Below, piece by piece: positions 1 to 8,406 of a stretch of 64,000 nucleotides of DNA (within the stretch, counting starts at the first letter, position 1; every line of letters begins with the position of its first letter). Below the pieces are notes generated by a model. The model did no database searches, was not told where the DNA came from, and worked only from the letters and a program-made list of their open reading frames with translations. The DNA is from Streptosporangiaceae bacterium (GTDB taxonomy: Bacteria > Actinomycetota > Actinomycetes > Streptosporangiales > Streptosporangiaceae). The stretch covers positions 1 to 64,000 of the forward strand of contig JAFAZE010000015.1 in assembly GCA_019239975.1 (NCBI GenBank). Direction: 5' to 3'. A program made the translations under genes and the position numbers.

Positions 1-6
1 GTGGTC

Positions 7-26
7 AGAGCGCTCCAGAGCGCTCC
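7..26. repeat. Tandem 10-bp direct repeat
   Basis: AGAGCGCTCC occurs twice head to tail. Each copy holds the palindrome GAGCGCTC in part, and the pair is flanked by GTCAG (4-8) and CTGAC (27-31), so the whole 4-31 stretch could also fold as a hairpin. Function unknown; it lies at the window edge. Confidence 0.5.
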
Positions 27-274
27 CTGACGTACCCGCGCAGCCAGCGATGGGGGATCGGGCGTTGCTGACTCGGACATGCGGCGTCTCCCCCAAGCGA
101 CTGCTCATGAGACGCGGAGCACGGCACGCCGGTTGACCCGGCCGTGACCCGGGTCCCGGCGCGGGCATCCAGCGCCGGCGCGGCGCACGACGAACGCGGA
201 AGGTCATCGCCGATGACTTTCAGTGAAGCCGGTCCCAGCTGGGCGCTTGTACGTATTATCCGCCGGCCCCGGAC

Positions 275-320
275 TGTCTACTACTGGGTGGCTTACTCAC
301 CGGCCACCCGGTAGTAGACA
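275..320. promoter_or_regulatory. 17-bp inverted repeat in the leader of the sugar operon
   Basis: Left arm 275-291 (TGTCTACTACTGGGTGG) and right arm 304-320 (CCACCCGGTAGTAGACA) are complementary at 16 of 17 positions around a 12-nt loop. The right arm ends 16 nt before the ATG at 337, directly ahead of the GGAGG-like ribosome binding site. It could be a dimeric-repressor operator, or an RNA hairpin controlling initiation. There is no T-run, so a classical terminator is less likely. Confidence 0.6.
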
Positions 321-336
321 AGGGGGACTGGAGGCC

Positions 337-1386
337 ATGTCGCGTACCGGGCTCGCGGTGATCGGCGCCGGCTACTGGGGACCGAACCTCGTCCGGACCG
401 CGATCGCCACGCCGGCGCTTCAGCTGCAGTGGCTGTGCGACCTCGACGAGGAGCGCGCGCGGGCCGTCCTCGGCCGTTACACGACGGTCAAGGCGACCGC
501 GTCCTACGAGCGCGTCCTGGCCGATCCAGAGGTCGCCGCCGTGGCGATCGCGACGCCCGCCGCCACGCACTTCGACCTCGTGCGCGCCGCCCTCGAGGCG
601 GGCAAGCACGTCCTGGTCGAGAAGCCGCTCACCGCATCGGCCTCCGACGGCGCGAAGCTGGCCGGGCTGGCGGAGCGATCCGGGCTGGTGCTCATGTGCG
701 ATCACACGTACTGCTACACCCCGGCGGTGCGGCGAATCCGTGAGCTCATCCGTGCCGGGGAGATCGGCGAGCTTCAGTTCATCGACTCGGTCCGGATCAA
801 CCTCGGGCTCGTGCAGCCCGACGTCGACGTGCTCTGGGACCTCGCGCCCCACGACCTGTCGATCCTGGATTTCGTGCTGCCGGAACACGTGACGCCCGTC
901 GCGGTGGCGGCACACAGCAGTGACCCGATCGGGGCCGGGCGCGCATGCCTCGCGCACCTGTCGGTCTGGCTGTCCACGGGCGCCCTCTCCCACGTGCACG
1001 TCAACTGGCTCAGCCCCACGAAGATCCGCACCACGGTCTTCGGCGGCTCCCGGCGGACGATCGTGTGGGACGACATGAACCCGGCTGCCCGGCTCATGCT
1101 TCACGACCGGGGAGTGGACCGGACTCCGGGGAACGCGCTGGCGCCCGACGACCGCAGGCAGGCCCTCATCTCCTACCGGGTCGGCGACATTCAGGTCCCC
1201 GCCCTCCCGGAACGGGAGGCGCTCGGCTCCGTGCTGGCCGAATTCGCCAGCGCGATCGCGGAGCACCGGCCGCCGATGACCGGCGCCCGCGCGGGCGTGC
1301 GCGTCCTCGAACTGCTCGAAGCCGCGTCGCGGAGCGCCGAAGACGGAGGTATCCGGATTCCGGTGAGCATGGAGGCAAGCAAGTGA
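337..1386 (+). CDS. Gfo/Idh/MocA family sugar-nucleotide dehydrogenase
   Basis: A 349-residue NAD(P)-dependent oxidoreductase, probably oxidising a hydroxyl of a nucleotide-activated sugar. The N-terminal Rossmann fold begins VIGAGYWGPNLVR, and the family motif EKPL follows HVLV near residue 93. The C-terminal half is the usual alpha/beta substrate domain. ATG at 337 is chosen because it follows a GGAGG-like site and starts just before the Rossmann strand. It is the first gene of a plus-strand run with two aminotransferases and an acyltransferase, which suggests a WbpB/WlbA-like role: making a keto sugar for amination. Substrate is inferred from context only. Confidence 0.85.
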   Translation: MSRTGLAVIGAGYWGPNLVRTAIATPALQLQWLCDLDEERARAVLGRYTTVKATASYERVLADPEVAAVAIATPAATHFDLVRAALEAGKHVLVEKPLTASASDGAKLAGLAERSGLVLMCDHTYCYTPAVRRIRELIRAGEIGELQFIDSVRINLGLVQPDVDVLWDLAPHDLSILDFVLPEHVTPVAVAAHSSDPIGAGRACLAHLSVWLSTGALSHVHVNWLSPTKIRTTVFGGSRRTIVWDDMNPAARLMLHDRGVDRTPGNALAPDDRRQALISYRVGDIQVPALPEREALGSVLAEFASAIAEHRPPMTGARAGVRVLELLEAASRSAEDGGIRIPVSMEASK

Positions 1387-2339
1387 TCAAGGGAGAGCGC
1401 TGCCTTGTCACAGGCGGCGCGGGCACCATCGGCTCGGCCATCGTGGACCAGCTCGTCGCGGCCGATGCCGGCGAGGTCATCGTCCTGGACAACTTCACCC
1501 GCGGGCGGAGGGAGAACCTCGCCGCCGCTCTCGGCTCAGGCAGGGTGCGGGTCGCCGAGGGCGATATCCGTGACCGCGGCCTGGTCACCGCCCTCATGGC
1601 AGGGACCGGCCTGGTGTTCCACCAGGCGGCCATCAGGATCACGCAGTGCGCCCAGGAGCCCAGGCTCGCGCTGGAGGTCCTGGTCGACGGCACCTATGAG
1701 GTCGTCGAGGCCGCCGCCAGCGCGGGCGTCCGCAAGGTCGTGGCCGCGTCGTCCGCCTCGGTCTACGGGCTCGCCGAGCGGTTCCCGACACCCGAGCGGC
1801 AGCACCCCTATGACAACGACACGCTCTACGGCGCCGCCAAGACATTCGGCGAAGGCCTGCTCCGCAGCTTCCACGCCATGCATGGCCTCGACTACGTGGC
1901 GCTGCGGTACTTCAACGTGTACGGCCCGCGGATGGACATCCACGGCCTCTACACCGAGGTGCTCATCCGGTGGATGGAGCGAATCGAGGCGGGTCAGCCG
2001 CCGCTCATCCTCGGTGACGGCGCCCAGACCATGGATTTCGTCTTCACCGGGGACATCGCGCGGGCGAACCTGCTCGCCGCCTCGTCCGGCGTGACCGACA
2101 CGGTCTTCAACATCGGCAGCGGGACGGAAACGAGCCTCACCGAGCTCGCCCGCGCTCTGCTGTCCGCGATGGGCGCTGCGCTGCCGCTGGAGTTCGGGCC
2201 CCCGCGCGGGGTGAACGCGGTGACGCGGCGCCTGGCCGATGTGTCGCGAGCCGCCGAGCTCCTCGGCTGGAAGCCCGAGGTGAGCCTGGACGAGGGCCTG
2301 CGGCGGCTGGTGGCCTGGTGGCGGGCGAACCGGCGATGA
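1383..2339 (+). CDS. NAD-dependent epimerase/dehydratase (extended SDR)
   Basis: A 318-residue extended short-chain dehydrogenase acting on a nucleotide sugar, most like UDP-hexose 4-epimerases. Visible are the NAD motif TGGAGTIGS near residue 10, the ASSASVYG strand carrying the catalytic Ser, and the catalytic pair in LYGAAK (Tyr and Lys three apart). Starts at GTG 1383, inside a GTGA overlap with the upstream stop, so the two genes are translationally coupled. Together with the flanking dehydrogenase and aminotransferases it fits an amino-sugar pathway. Whether it epimerises or dehydrates cannot be decided from sequence. Confidence 0.85.
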   Translation: MIKGERCLVTGGAGTIGSAIVDQLVAADAGEVIVLDNFTRGRRENLAAALGSGRVRVAEGDIRDRGLVTALMAGTGLVFHQAAIRITQCAQEPRLALEVLVDGTYEVVEAAASAGVRKVVAASSASVYGLAERFPTPERQHPYDNDTLYGAAKTFGEGLLRSFHAMHGLDYVALRYFNVYGPRMDIHGLYTEVLIRWMERIEAGQPPLILGDGAQTMDFVFTGDIARANLLAASSGVTDTVFNIGSGTETSLTELARALLSAMGAALPLEFGPPRGVNAVTRRLADVSRAAELLGWKPEVSLDEGLRRLVAWWRANRR

Positions 2340-3505
2340 TCCCGGTGATGCGCCCGTGGCTCGGCGCGGACGAGGCGGCGGCCGCCGCCGAGGCGGTCTC
2401 TTCCGGGTGGGTGGCGCAGGGTCCGCGGGTCGCGGAGTTCGAGGAGGCGTTCGCCTCGGCGACCGGCGCGGCCCACGCGGTGGCGGTTTCGTCGTGCACC
2501 GCGGCCCTGCACCTGGCGCTCGTGGCGGCCGGGATCGGCCCCGGTGACGAGGTGGTCGTCCCGTCGCTGTCGTTCATCGCGACCGCGAACGCCGCGCGTT
2601 ACGCCGGGGCCGCGCCCGTGTTCGCCGACGTGGACGAGACGACGCAGAACCTCACCCCGGCGACCGTGGAGCCATGCCTCACCAGGTGGACGCGCGCCGT
2701 GATCCTCGTTGACCAGGCGGGGGTCCCCGCCGATCTCGACGCGCTGCGGGCGCTGTGCGGGCATCGCGGGATCACCGTGGTCGAGGACGCCGCCTGCGCG
2801 GTGGGCTCCGTGTACCGCGGCCGGCCCGCCGGCGCGGGCGCCGGGCTGGCCGCCTTCTCCTTTCACCCGCGAAAGCTGCTCACCACGGGTGAAGGCGGCA
2901 TGCTCGTGACATCCGACGAGAGCGTCGCCGCCAGGCTGCGCCGGCTGCGCGAGCACGGCATGGACCTCAGCGCGGCCGCCCGCCACGCCAGCCGCCAGCC
3001 GGTGACCGAGCATTACCTGGAGCTGGGCTTCAACTTCCGGATGACCGACATCCAGGCCGCGATCGGCCTCGTCCAGCTCCGCAAGCTCGGCGCGCTCATC
3101 GCCCGGCGCCGTGCGCTGGCCCAGCGCTACCAGCGGTTGCTGGCCCGCGTCCCCGGCATCCGGACCATCACGGACCCGGCGTACGGCACCACGAACTACC
3201 AGTCGTTCTGGGTGCTGCTCCCGGACGGCTTCCCGGTCTCCCGCGACGAGCTGCTGCGCCGCCTGGCGGAGGCCGGCGTCTCGGCCAGGCGGGGCATCAT
3301 GGCCGCCCACCTCGAGCCCGCGTACGCCGGCCTCGCGCACCGCCCGCTGCCGGTGACCGAACTGCTGACATCCCGGACGCTGATCCTGCCGCTGTTCCAC
3401 GACCTGACCGAAGCGGAGCAGGAGCTGGTGGTATCCGTGCTCCGCGCCGCCGCACAACACCCCGCCGCACGAGACGAAGCGCGCGCGGCCGCTGGCTCAT
3501 CATGA
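2336..3505 (+). CDS. DegT/DnrJ/EryC1 family sugar aminotransferase (first copy)
   Basis: A 389-residue fold-type I PLP enzyme that would transfer an amino group to a keto sugar nucleotide. The family pattern is clear: an EFEEAFA segment before the first PLP contacts, VEDAACAVGS for the cofactor-binding Asp, and FSFHPRKLLTTGEGG, where Lys would form the Schiff base. ATG 2336 overlaps the previous stop by 4 nt (ATGA). A longer frame from 2318 exists but has no better start. A second DegT enzyme lies at 4239; the two are clearly different in sequence, so they probably act at different ring positions or on different sugars. Confidence 0.87.
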   Translation: MIPVMRPWLGADEAAAAAEAVSSGWVAQGPRVAEFEEAFASATGAAHAVAVSSCTAALHLALVAAGIGPGDEVVVPSLSFIATANAARYAGAAPVFADVDETTQNLTPATVEPCLTRWTRAVILVDQAGVPADLDALRALCGHRGITVVEDAACAVGSVYRGRPAGAGAGLAAFSFHPRKLLTTGEGGMLVTSDESVAARLRRLREHGMDLSAAARHASRQPVTEHYLELGFNFRMTDIQAAIGLVQLRKLGALIARRRALAQRYQRLLARVPGIRTITDPAYGTTNYQSFWVLLPDGFPVSRDELLRRLAEAGVSARRGIMAAHLEPAYAGLAHRPLPVTELLTSRTLILPLFHDLTEAEQELVVSVLRAAAQHPAARDEARAAAGSS

Positions 3506-4242
3506 TGATGCCGAACGGGACCGGCGCTGCCATGAACGCCAGCGATGCCGCCCGGCGTGGCGGAGATCTCGTGCTCATCGGGTCCGGCGGCTTCGGCCGC
3601 GAAACCGCGCAGGCGGTCCACGCGCTCAGCCGGTGCGGTGCCGGGTGGCGGCTGCTCGGTTTCCTCGACGACGATCCCGCACGGCACGGGCTCACGATCG
3701 ACGGAACGCCCGTCCTCGGCGGCAGGGACCTGATCGGGGACCTGCCGAACGCGTCGTTCGCCGTCTGCACCGGGCGGCCAGGCGATTACGTCAGCCGTCT
3801 GCGTATCGTCGCCGGCCTCGGCCTGCCGGCCGAGCGCTACGCGACGATCGTGCACCCGAGCGCCGCGGTCTCCGCGTCGTCGTCGCTCGGGCCCGGCAGC
3901 GTGCTGCTGGCGCACACCGCGCTGACCGCTGCCGTCACCGTCGGGGCGCACGTCGCGGTCATGCCGCACGTCACGCTGACCCACGACGTCGTCGTCGGTG
4001 ACTTCGCGACCATCGCGTCCGGCGTCTGCCTGGGCGGCGGCGTCCAGGTCGGGAAGGCCGCCTATCTGGGGGCGGGTGCCCTCATCGGGGAGAACCGCAC
4101 CGTGGGCGCCTTCTCGCTGGTCGGCATGGGAGCCGTGGTCACACACGACGTTCCGCCGCGTGAGGTGTGGGCCGGCGTCCCCGCGCGGCGCCTGCGGGCC
4201 GCCGGTATCCCCGAGCCCGTCGGCGCCGGGGAGGCCCGTTGA
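3502..4242 (+). CDS. PglD/NeuD-type sugar O/N-acyltransferase
   Basis: A 246-residue acetyltransferase of the left-handed beta-helix class. An N-terminal nucleotide-sugar binding fold (VLIGSGGFGRETAQ near residue 20) is followed by hexapeptide repeats from about residue 115 (HPSAAVSASS, then TLTHDVVVGDF, ending VWAGVPARRL). It would use acetyl-CoA to acylate the amino sugar made by the neighbouring aminotransferases. ATG 3502 overlaps the upstream stop (ATGA) but has no Shine-Dalgarno of its own; Met at 3532 is an alternative. Acyl donor and position are unknown. Confidence 0.83.
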   Translation: MMMPNGTGAAMNASDAARRGGDLVLIGSGGFGRETAQAVHALSRCGAGWRLLGFLDDDPARHGLTIDGTPVLGGRDLIGDLPNASFAVCTGRPGDYVSRLRIVAGLGLPAERYATIVHPSAAVSASSSLGPGSVLLAHTALTAAVTVGAHVAVMPHVTLTHDVVVGDFATIASGVCLGGGVQVGKAAYLGAGALIGENRTVGAFSLVGMGAVVTHDVPPREVWAGVPARRLRAAGIPEPVGAGEAR

Positions 4243-5354
4243 CCGGGCAGACGACGATTCCGCTTGCCGACCTGGGCGCTCAGCACGCCGCGGTGGCCGG
4301 GGAGATCGCCGAGGGCTGGCGGGAGGTCCTGGCCCGGACGGCGTTCATCGGCGGTCCGCAGGTGGCGGCGTTCGAGCGCGAATATGCCGGGTTCATCGGC
4401 GTGCCGCACTGCGTGGCGGTGGCGAACGGCACCGACGCGATCGAAATCGTGCTGCGCGCGCTCGGCGTCGGCCCGGGCGGCGAGTGCGTTCTCCCGGCCA
4501 ACACGTTCATCGCCACCGCCGAGGCGGTTTCCCGTGCGGGCGCCCGGCCGGTGCTCGCCGACTGCGCCGACGATGACACGTACCTCATCGATACGCGGGC
4601 GGCCGAGGCTGCCGTGACGCCGCGCACCGCGGCGATCATCCCGGTACACCTCTATGGACAGGCCGCACCCGTCGAACGGCTCCTGCCGCTGGCGAGGCGA
4701 ACCGGTATCAGGCTGGTGGAGGACGCGGCGCAGTCACAGGGCGCCCGGCGGCACGGGATCGGCGCCGGGGCCCTCGGCGACGCCGCGGCCACCAGCTTCT
4801 ATCCCGGCAAGAACCTGGGGGCGTACGGCGACGCCGGAGCGGCGCTTACCGGCTCAGCCGATGTCGCGGCGCGGATGCGCATGATCCGGGATCACGGATC
4901 GCCGGGGAAGTACGAGCACGAGGTGATCGGCGTCAACAGCCGGCTCGACAGCCTCCAGGCGGTCGTGCTGTCCGCCAAGCTCCGCCGCCTGGCCAGCTGG
5001 AATGCGGCCAGGCGGGCCGCGGCGGGCCGTTACGGCGAGCTGCTTTCCGGCTGCGGCGCCGTCGTCCGGCCCCGCACGCTCGACGGCAACGAGCATGTCT
5101 GGCACCTGTACACGGTGCGGGTACCGAACCGCGACCGGGTGCTCAAAGAGCTGCACGCGGCCGGTATCGGCGCGGGAATCCACTATCCGGTGCCGGTACA
5201 CCTCACCGCCGCGTACGCCGGCCTGGGATACCGGGAAGGCGCCTTCCCCGTGGCCGAGCGGGCCGCACGGGAGCTGTTGAGTCTGCCGCTCTTCCCCGAA
5301 ATCACGGTGGCGCAGCAGGAACGCGTGGTCTCCGTGCTGACCTCTGCCCTCTAA
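4239..5354 (+). CDS. DegT/DnrJ/EryC1 family sugar aminotransferase (second copy)
   Basis: A 371-residue PLP-dependent aminotransferase. Seen are PLADLGAQ at the N-terminus, NGTDAIEI (phosphate binding), VEDAAQSQGA (cofactor Asp) and TSFYPGKNLGAYGDAG with the Schiff-base Lys. The start is TTG at 4239, overlapping the previous stop and preceded by GGGGAGG, a strong ribosome binding site; the frame continues upstream but into the acyltransferase. The sequence resembles enzymes that make 3-amino or 4-amino-deoxy sugars (FdtB, DesV and similar), but the exact substrate cannot be read from it. Confidence 0.85.
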   Translation: MTGQTTIPLADLGAQHAAVAGEIAEGWREVLARTAFIGGPQVAAFEREYAGFIGVPHCVAVANGTDAIEIVLRALGVGPGGECVLPANTFIATAEAVSRAGARPVLADCADDDTYLIDTRAAEAAVTPRTAAIIPVHLYGQAAPVERLLPLARRTGIRLVEDAAQSQGARRHGIGAGALGDAAATSFYPGKNLGAYGDAGAALTGSADVAARMRMIRDHGSPGKYEHEVIGVNSRLDSLQAVVLSAKLRRLASWNAARRAAAGRYGELLSGCGAVVRPRTLDGNEHVWHLYTVRVPNRDRVLKELHAAGIGAGIHYPVPVHLTAAYAGLGYREGAFPVAERAARELLSLPLFPEITVAQQERVVSVLTSAL

Positions 5355-5374
5355 CCGCACCTTGGGAGCAGAAG

Positions 5375-6547
5375 ATGCTAGATACCCAGATGAGGCGCTT
5401 TGTTTTGCGTGTGAATACCAAGGCTGAAGTTGTACGCCCCCGCCAGCGAAACGACGCCCGCTGCCCGTCGGTTTCGGTGATCATACCTTGCTATAATTAC
5501 GGGCGGTATCTTACACAATGCGTCAGCAGTGTACTTGACCAGCGGGGTGTCCGTGTCGACGTCATCGTCATCGACGACGCGTCAACCGATGGAAGTGACC
5601 AAATCGTCCGCCGGCTCGGCGCGCGGGACGTCCGGATTCGCACGACCTGCCACGCGGTGAACCAGGGCCACATCGCCACATACAACGAAGGGCTGGCTCA
5701 GGCCATCGGAGACTATTCCGTGCTCCTTTCGGCCGACGACCTCCTGACCCCCGGGTGCCTGGCGAGAGCGACCTCGCTGATGGAGGAGTATCCCTCGGTC
5801 GGCTTGACATACGGCCACGCAATCGAATTCGCGGACGGCGATCTTCCGGCCGCGCGCACGAGCGCCAAGAGCTGGATCGTCTGGCAGGGACATGACTGGA
5901 TCATGCAGAGGTGCAAGGCTGGCGGAAATGCGCTCAAATCTCCGGAAGCGGTTCTGCGGACGAGCGTTCTCCGGCAGATCGGCGGTTATCGAGCCGACCT
6001 TCCGCATGCCGCGGATTTCGAGCTGTGGATGCGCGCGGCGGCGGTCTCCGACGTCGGTTATGTCGCTGGCGCGGATCAAGCCTACTATCGCAGCCATGCA
6101 CATAATATGCATCAGTCGGCGTTCAGTATGCTGGACGATTACTCGCAGCGGCTGGCCTGTTTCGATGTCGCCCTCAGCGAACGCCCGGGGTTGCTGAAAG
6201 GGCCGGGCTCGATGCGTGACACGGCGCACCGCGCTCTCGCCCGTAATGCCCTGAGTGACGCGATACGCGACACGGGGCACCGCGCTCTCGCCCGCAGCTC
6301 TCTATATCATCTGGTACGCCCGTATTTGCGCGGGGCGGCCGGCGACCAGCCGGCCGGCGACTACGCCGCATTCGCGCTGAAAGCGTGGCCTGAGGCCAGG
6401 CAGCTCCGCGAATGGCGGGCCGTGGATAAACTAATCAATGCGCCTGACAGCCCGCCAGGACTCGATCCGCCGCTGCTGACACGCATAGCGATACGCAAGC
6501 TCAGGTCCCGTTATGCGGAATGGCGCTGGAAAATGACCGGGATATAA
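5375..6547 (+). CDS. Family 2 glycosyltransferase
   Basis: A 390-residue inverting GT-A enzyme, probably cytoplasmic. VSVIIPCYNYGRYL near residue 33 and VIDDASTDGS are the UDP-sugar binding start of GT2; LSADDLL carries the metal-binding acidic motif. ATG 5375 follows GGGAGCAG. It closes the plus-strand operon and presumably transfers the sugar made by the five genes before it. Codon use looks visibly less GC-biased than in its neighbours (for example a run reading TTGCTATAATTACG), which hints at separate acquisition. The C-terminal part contains a 17-residue tandem duplication (6215-6294). Confidence 0.85.
   Translation: MLDTQMRRFVLRVNTKAEVVRPRQRNDARCPSVSVIIPCYNYGRYLTQCVSSVLDQRGVRVDVIVIDDASTDGSDQIVRRLGARDVRIRTTCHAVNQGHIATYNEGLAQAIGDYSVLLSADDLLTPGCLARATSLMEEYPSVGLTYGHAIEFADGDLPAARTSAKSWIVWQGHDWIMQRCKAGGNALKSPEAVLRTSVLRQIGGYRADLPHAADFELWMRAAAVSDVGYVAGADQAYYRSHAHNMHQSAFSMLDDYSQRLACFDVALSERPGLLKGPGSMRDTAHRALARNALSDAIRDTGHRALARSSLYHLVRPYLRGAAGDQPAGDYAAFALKAWPEARQLREWRAVDKLINAPDSPPGLDPPLLTRIAIRKLRSRYAEWRWKMTGI
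6215..6294 (+). repeat. 51-bp tandem duplication inside the GT2 gene
   Basis: The stretch beginning at 6215 recurs at 6266, exactly 51 bp later, with only three mismatches over the first 29 bases. In protein terms RDTAHRALARNALSDAI is followed by RDTGHRALARSSL, so 17 residues were duplicated in frame. The high identity suggests a recent slippage event. Confidence 0.85.
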
Positions 6548-6554
6548 TTGGGCG

Positions 6555-7370
6555 TTAGCGGGCCATGCCATCGGCCCCCGGAGCGCCCTCCGGGAGCTCC
6601 TCCACGAACTGCGCCCGCCCAACGGCGTAGCGCCGCAGATGCCGCCGTCTGCGCTCGGCCAGGGCGTGGTACAGAATCGGTATCCTGGAGCCCGCTACAA
6701 TCTCCCGCAGCTTCTCGTACCGGCTGCCCGGCCGGCAGTAACTCATCGTTGTCCGAAAATCTGGGCTCTGTATGACCGCCATTGGCACCACACATCTCAA
6801 ACGGTCAATGGAACCTTCCCTGCAGAAAGAATCCCAGTCGTCAGCGACGGTTCTCACCGGTTTTACGTTCTTGACCATCCGCGCGCACGCCTCACGCGTG
6901 ATCAGGTAGCCCCCGGCGCTTGCCACCTGACGTTCGTCGGCCACCCGGACAAGAAGCCGGGACGAAGGGAGCTGGACCGCACCTGACCTGGTGACGCGGC
7001 ATGGTTCGCCGCTCTGGAAATTCAGCAGGACGACCTCCGCGCCCGTCATGTGAGGAACAACCGCATCGGTCAGTGCATCGAAATCTGCGGGTAGTATGAC
7101 GTCGTCTTCCAGGACACAAGCTATCTCAACGTCATCGTCGAGTATCTTACGATAAACCTCCCAATGGCTCAGTGCGCAACCGATAGCGCCCGGGTGAGCC
7201 TCGCTCTCACCAGCAAACACCGGGTCCACCACCCGGGTGTCCGTCAGGTCCAGATCTCTCCCGTCGACGGCGTTTATCATCTCGTACCGAACCCGGGTCT
7301 TCCCGAGCTCGGCGGTGATATGTGCACGGCGTTCCGGAGACCTGGCCAGGTTGATAACGTAAGTGTGCAT
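6555..7370 (-). CDS. Family 25 glycosyltransferase
   Basis: A 271-residue protein of the GT25 (LPS glycosyltransferase) family. It begins YVINLARSPERR, the family hallmark, and shows GAIGCALSHW at 61-70 and the acidic LEDDV motif at 87-91 for metal and sugar-nucleotide binding. Members transfer galactose or glucose to lipooligosaccharides in Gram-negative bacteria and are less usual in actinomycete surface clusters. It is convergent with the GT2 gene (7-nt gap) and is the last gene of the long minus-strand run. Base composition is also less GC-rich than surrounding genes. Confidence 0.82.
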   Translation of the reverse strand: MHTYVINLARSPERRAHITAELGKTRVRYEMINAVDGRDLDLTDTRVVDPVFAGESEAHPGAIGCALSHWEVYRKILDDDVEIACVLEDDVILPADFDALTDAVVPHMTGAEVVLLNFQSGEPCRVTRSGAVQLPSSRLLVRVADERQVASAGGYLITREACARMVKNVKPVRTVADDWDSFCREGSIDRLRCVVPMAVIQSPDFRTTMSYCRPGSRYEKLREIVAGSRIPILYHALAERRRRHLRRYAVGRAQFVEELPEGAPGADGMAR

Positions 7371-7416
7371 CGCCGGATTTTCCTATCGGCATAGAGTTGA
7401 CAACAGGATCCGCGGA

Positions 7417-8406
7417 TCAGCCCCAGATATCGCGTAGCACGTTGAGCACGATGCGCGAGCCGAGGCGGTCCAGCTTCACCGGCAGTTCTCGCATGTCCGC
7501 CAGGCTCTCCCGCACGGCATGCTGCCTTTCCATCGGACAGATGACGAGAAGGAAGCCGCCGCCGCCGGCGCCGGTCAGCTTCGCGCCCGACGCGCCCGCG
7601 TCGAGCGCGCGGGCCACCGCGCCGTCGATCCGGTCGTTCGAGACGCCCGAGGCCAGCTTCCGTTTGGCCTCCCAGCTCTCCCGCATCGCGGCCCCTACCG
7701 CGCCGGCGTCGCCGTCGCGCAGCCGGTCGGCGGCAAAGACCGCGAGATCGCGCAGCAGGTCCAGCTGTGGGCGCCTGGCCTTGATGTTCGCGTTCTGCTC
7801 GGCAAGGATCGGATCCGCGCTGCGGGTGATGCCGGTGTAGAAGAGCAGGACGGTTCGCTGGAGCGCGCGGCGGTCGGCGGCGGAGAGCTCGACCTCTTCG
7901 GCCACTACTTCCTCACCCGGGCCGAAACGGATGTCGCGGATCCCGCCGAACGCGGCGATGTACTGGTCCTGCTTGCCGATGGGCTTTCCGCAGCGGTCGA
8001 TTTCGATCGCGCAGGCGCGGTCGGCGAGTTCCTCCGCCGACACCTGGCGGCCCTGATAGGCGAACAGCGCGTGCAGCAGGCCCACGGTCACCGCGGATGA
8101 CGACCCCAGGCCCGAGCCCGCCGACGGGATATCGGCCAGCGTGGTGATCTCCACCCCGCTCGTCACGCCGGTCATCCGCATCGCCTCGCGGACCAGCTCG
8201 TGCTCCAGGTCCCCGACCCGCGAGACGATCTCCTTCTTCGAGTAGTTGACGTAGATGTCCTCGTCGAAGCGCTGCTTCACGATGACGTACACGTACTTGT
8301 CGATCGCGCAGTTGAGCACCCGGCCGCCGTGCTGACGGTAATAGCCGGGCAGGTCGGTCCCCCCGCCGAGCAGGCCGATGCGCAATGGTGTCTGGGTAAT
8401 GATCAT
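7417..8406 (-). CDS. hddA: GHMP-family heptose 7-phosphate 1-kinase
   Basis: A 329-residue sugar kinase of the GHMP superfamily. PLRIGLLGGGTDLPGYY (7-23) and the ATP loop GSGLGSSSA (97-105) match D-glycero-alpha-D-manno-heptose-7-phosphate kinases; KLTGAGGGGF is the C-terminal GHMP motif 3. The reaction would be ATP-dependent phosphorylation of C1. ATG 8406 is chosen because it overlaps the hddC stop (ATGA) and starts directly at the first strand. Its neighbours supply the other three steps to GDP-heptose, which supports the assignment; fucose/galacto-type GHMP kinases are the main alternative. Confidence 0.85.
   Translation of the reverse strand: MIITQTPLRIGLLGGGTDLPGYYRQHGGRVLNCAIDKYVYVIVKQRFDEDIYVNYSKKEIVSRVGDLEHELVREAMRMTGVTSGVEITTLADIPSAGSGLGSSSAVTVGLLHALFAYQGRQVSAEELADRACAIEIDRCGKPIGKQDQYIAAFGGIRDIRFGPGEEVVAEEVELSAADRRALQRTVLLFYTGITRSADPILAEQNANIKARRPQLDLLRDLAVFAADRLRDGDAGAVGAAMRESWEAKRKLASGVSNDRIDGAVARALDAGASGAKLTGAGGGGFLLVICPMERQHAVRESLADMRELPVKLDRLGSRIVLNVLRDIWG

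Larger units (their letters stand above)
1..336. other. Upstream region with no confident gene
   Basis: No convincing coding sequence is seen before the first dehydrogenase gene. The stretch holds a 10-bp direct repeat at 7-26, an AT-rich TATTAT hexamer at 254-259 that could be a -10 element (no convincing -35 partner), and a strong inverted repeat at 275-320 just before the ribosome binding site. An open frame from 223 runs into the first gene, but it would translate through the inverted repeat and adds nothing that matches the Gfo/Idh family, so it is not taken as the start. Confidence 0.5.

Noticed and set aside
223-336. N-terminal extension of the first dehydrogenase
   Set aside because: Would translate the inverted repeat; no family similarity, while ATG 337 has a ribosome binding site.
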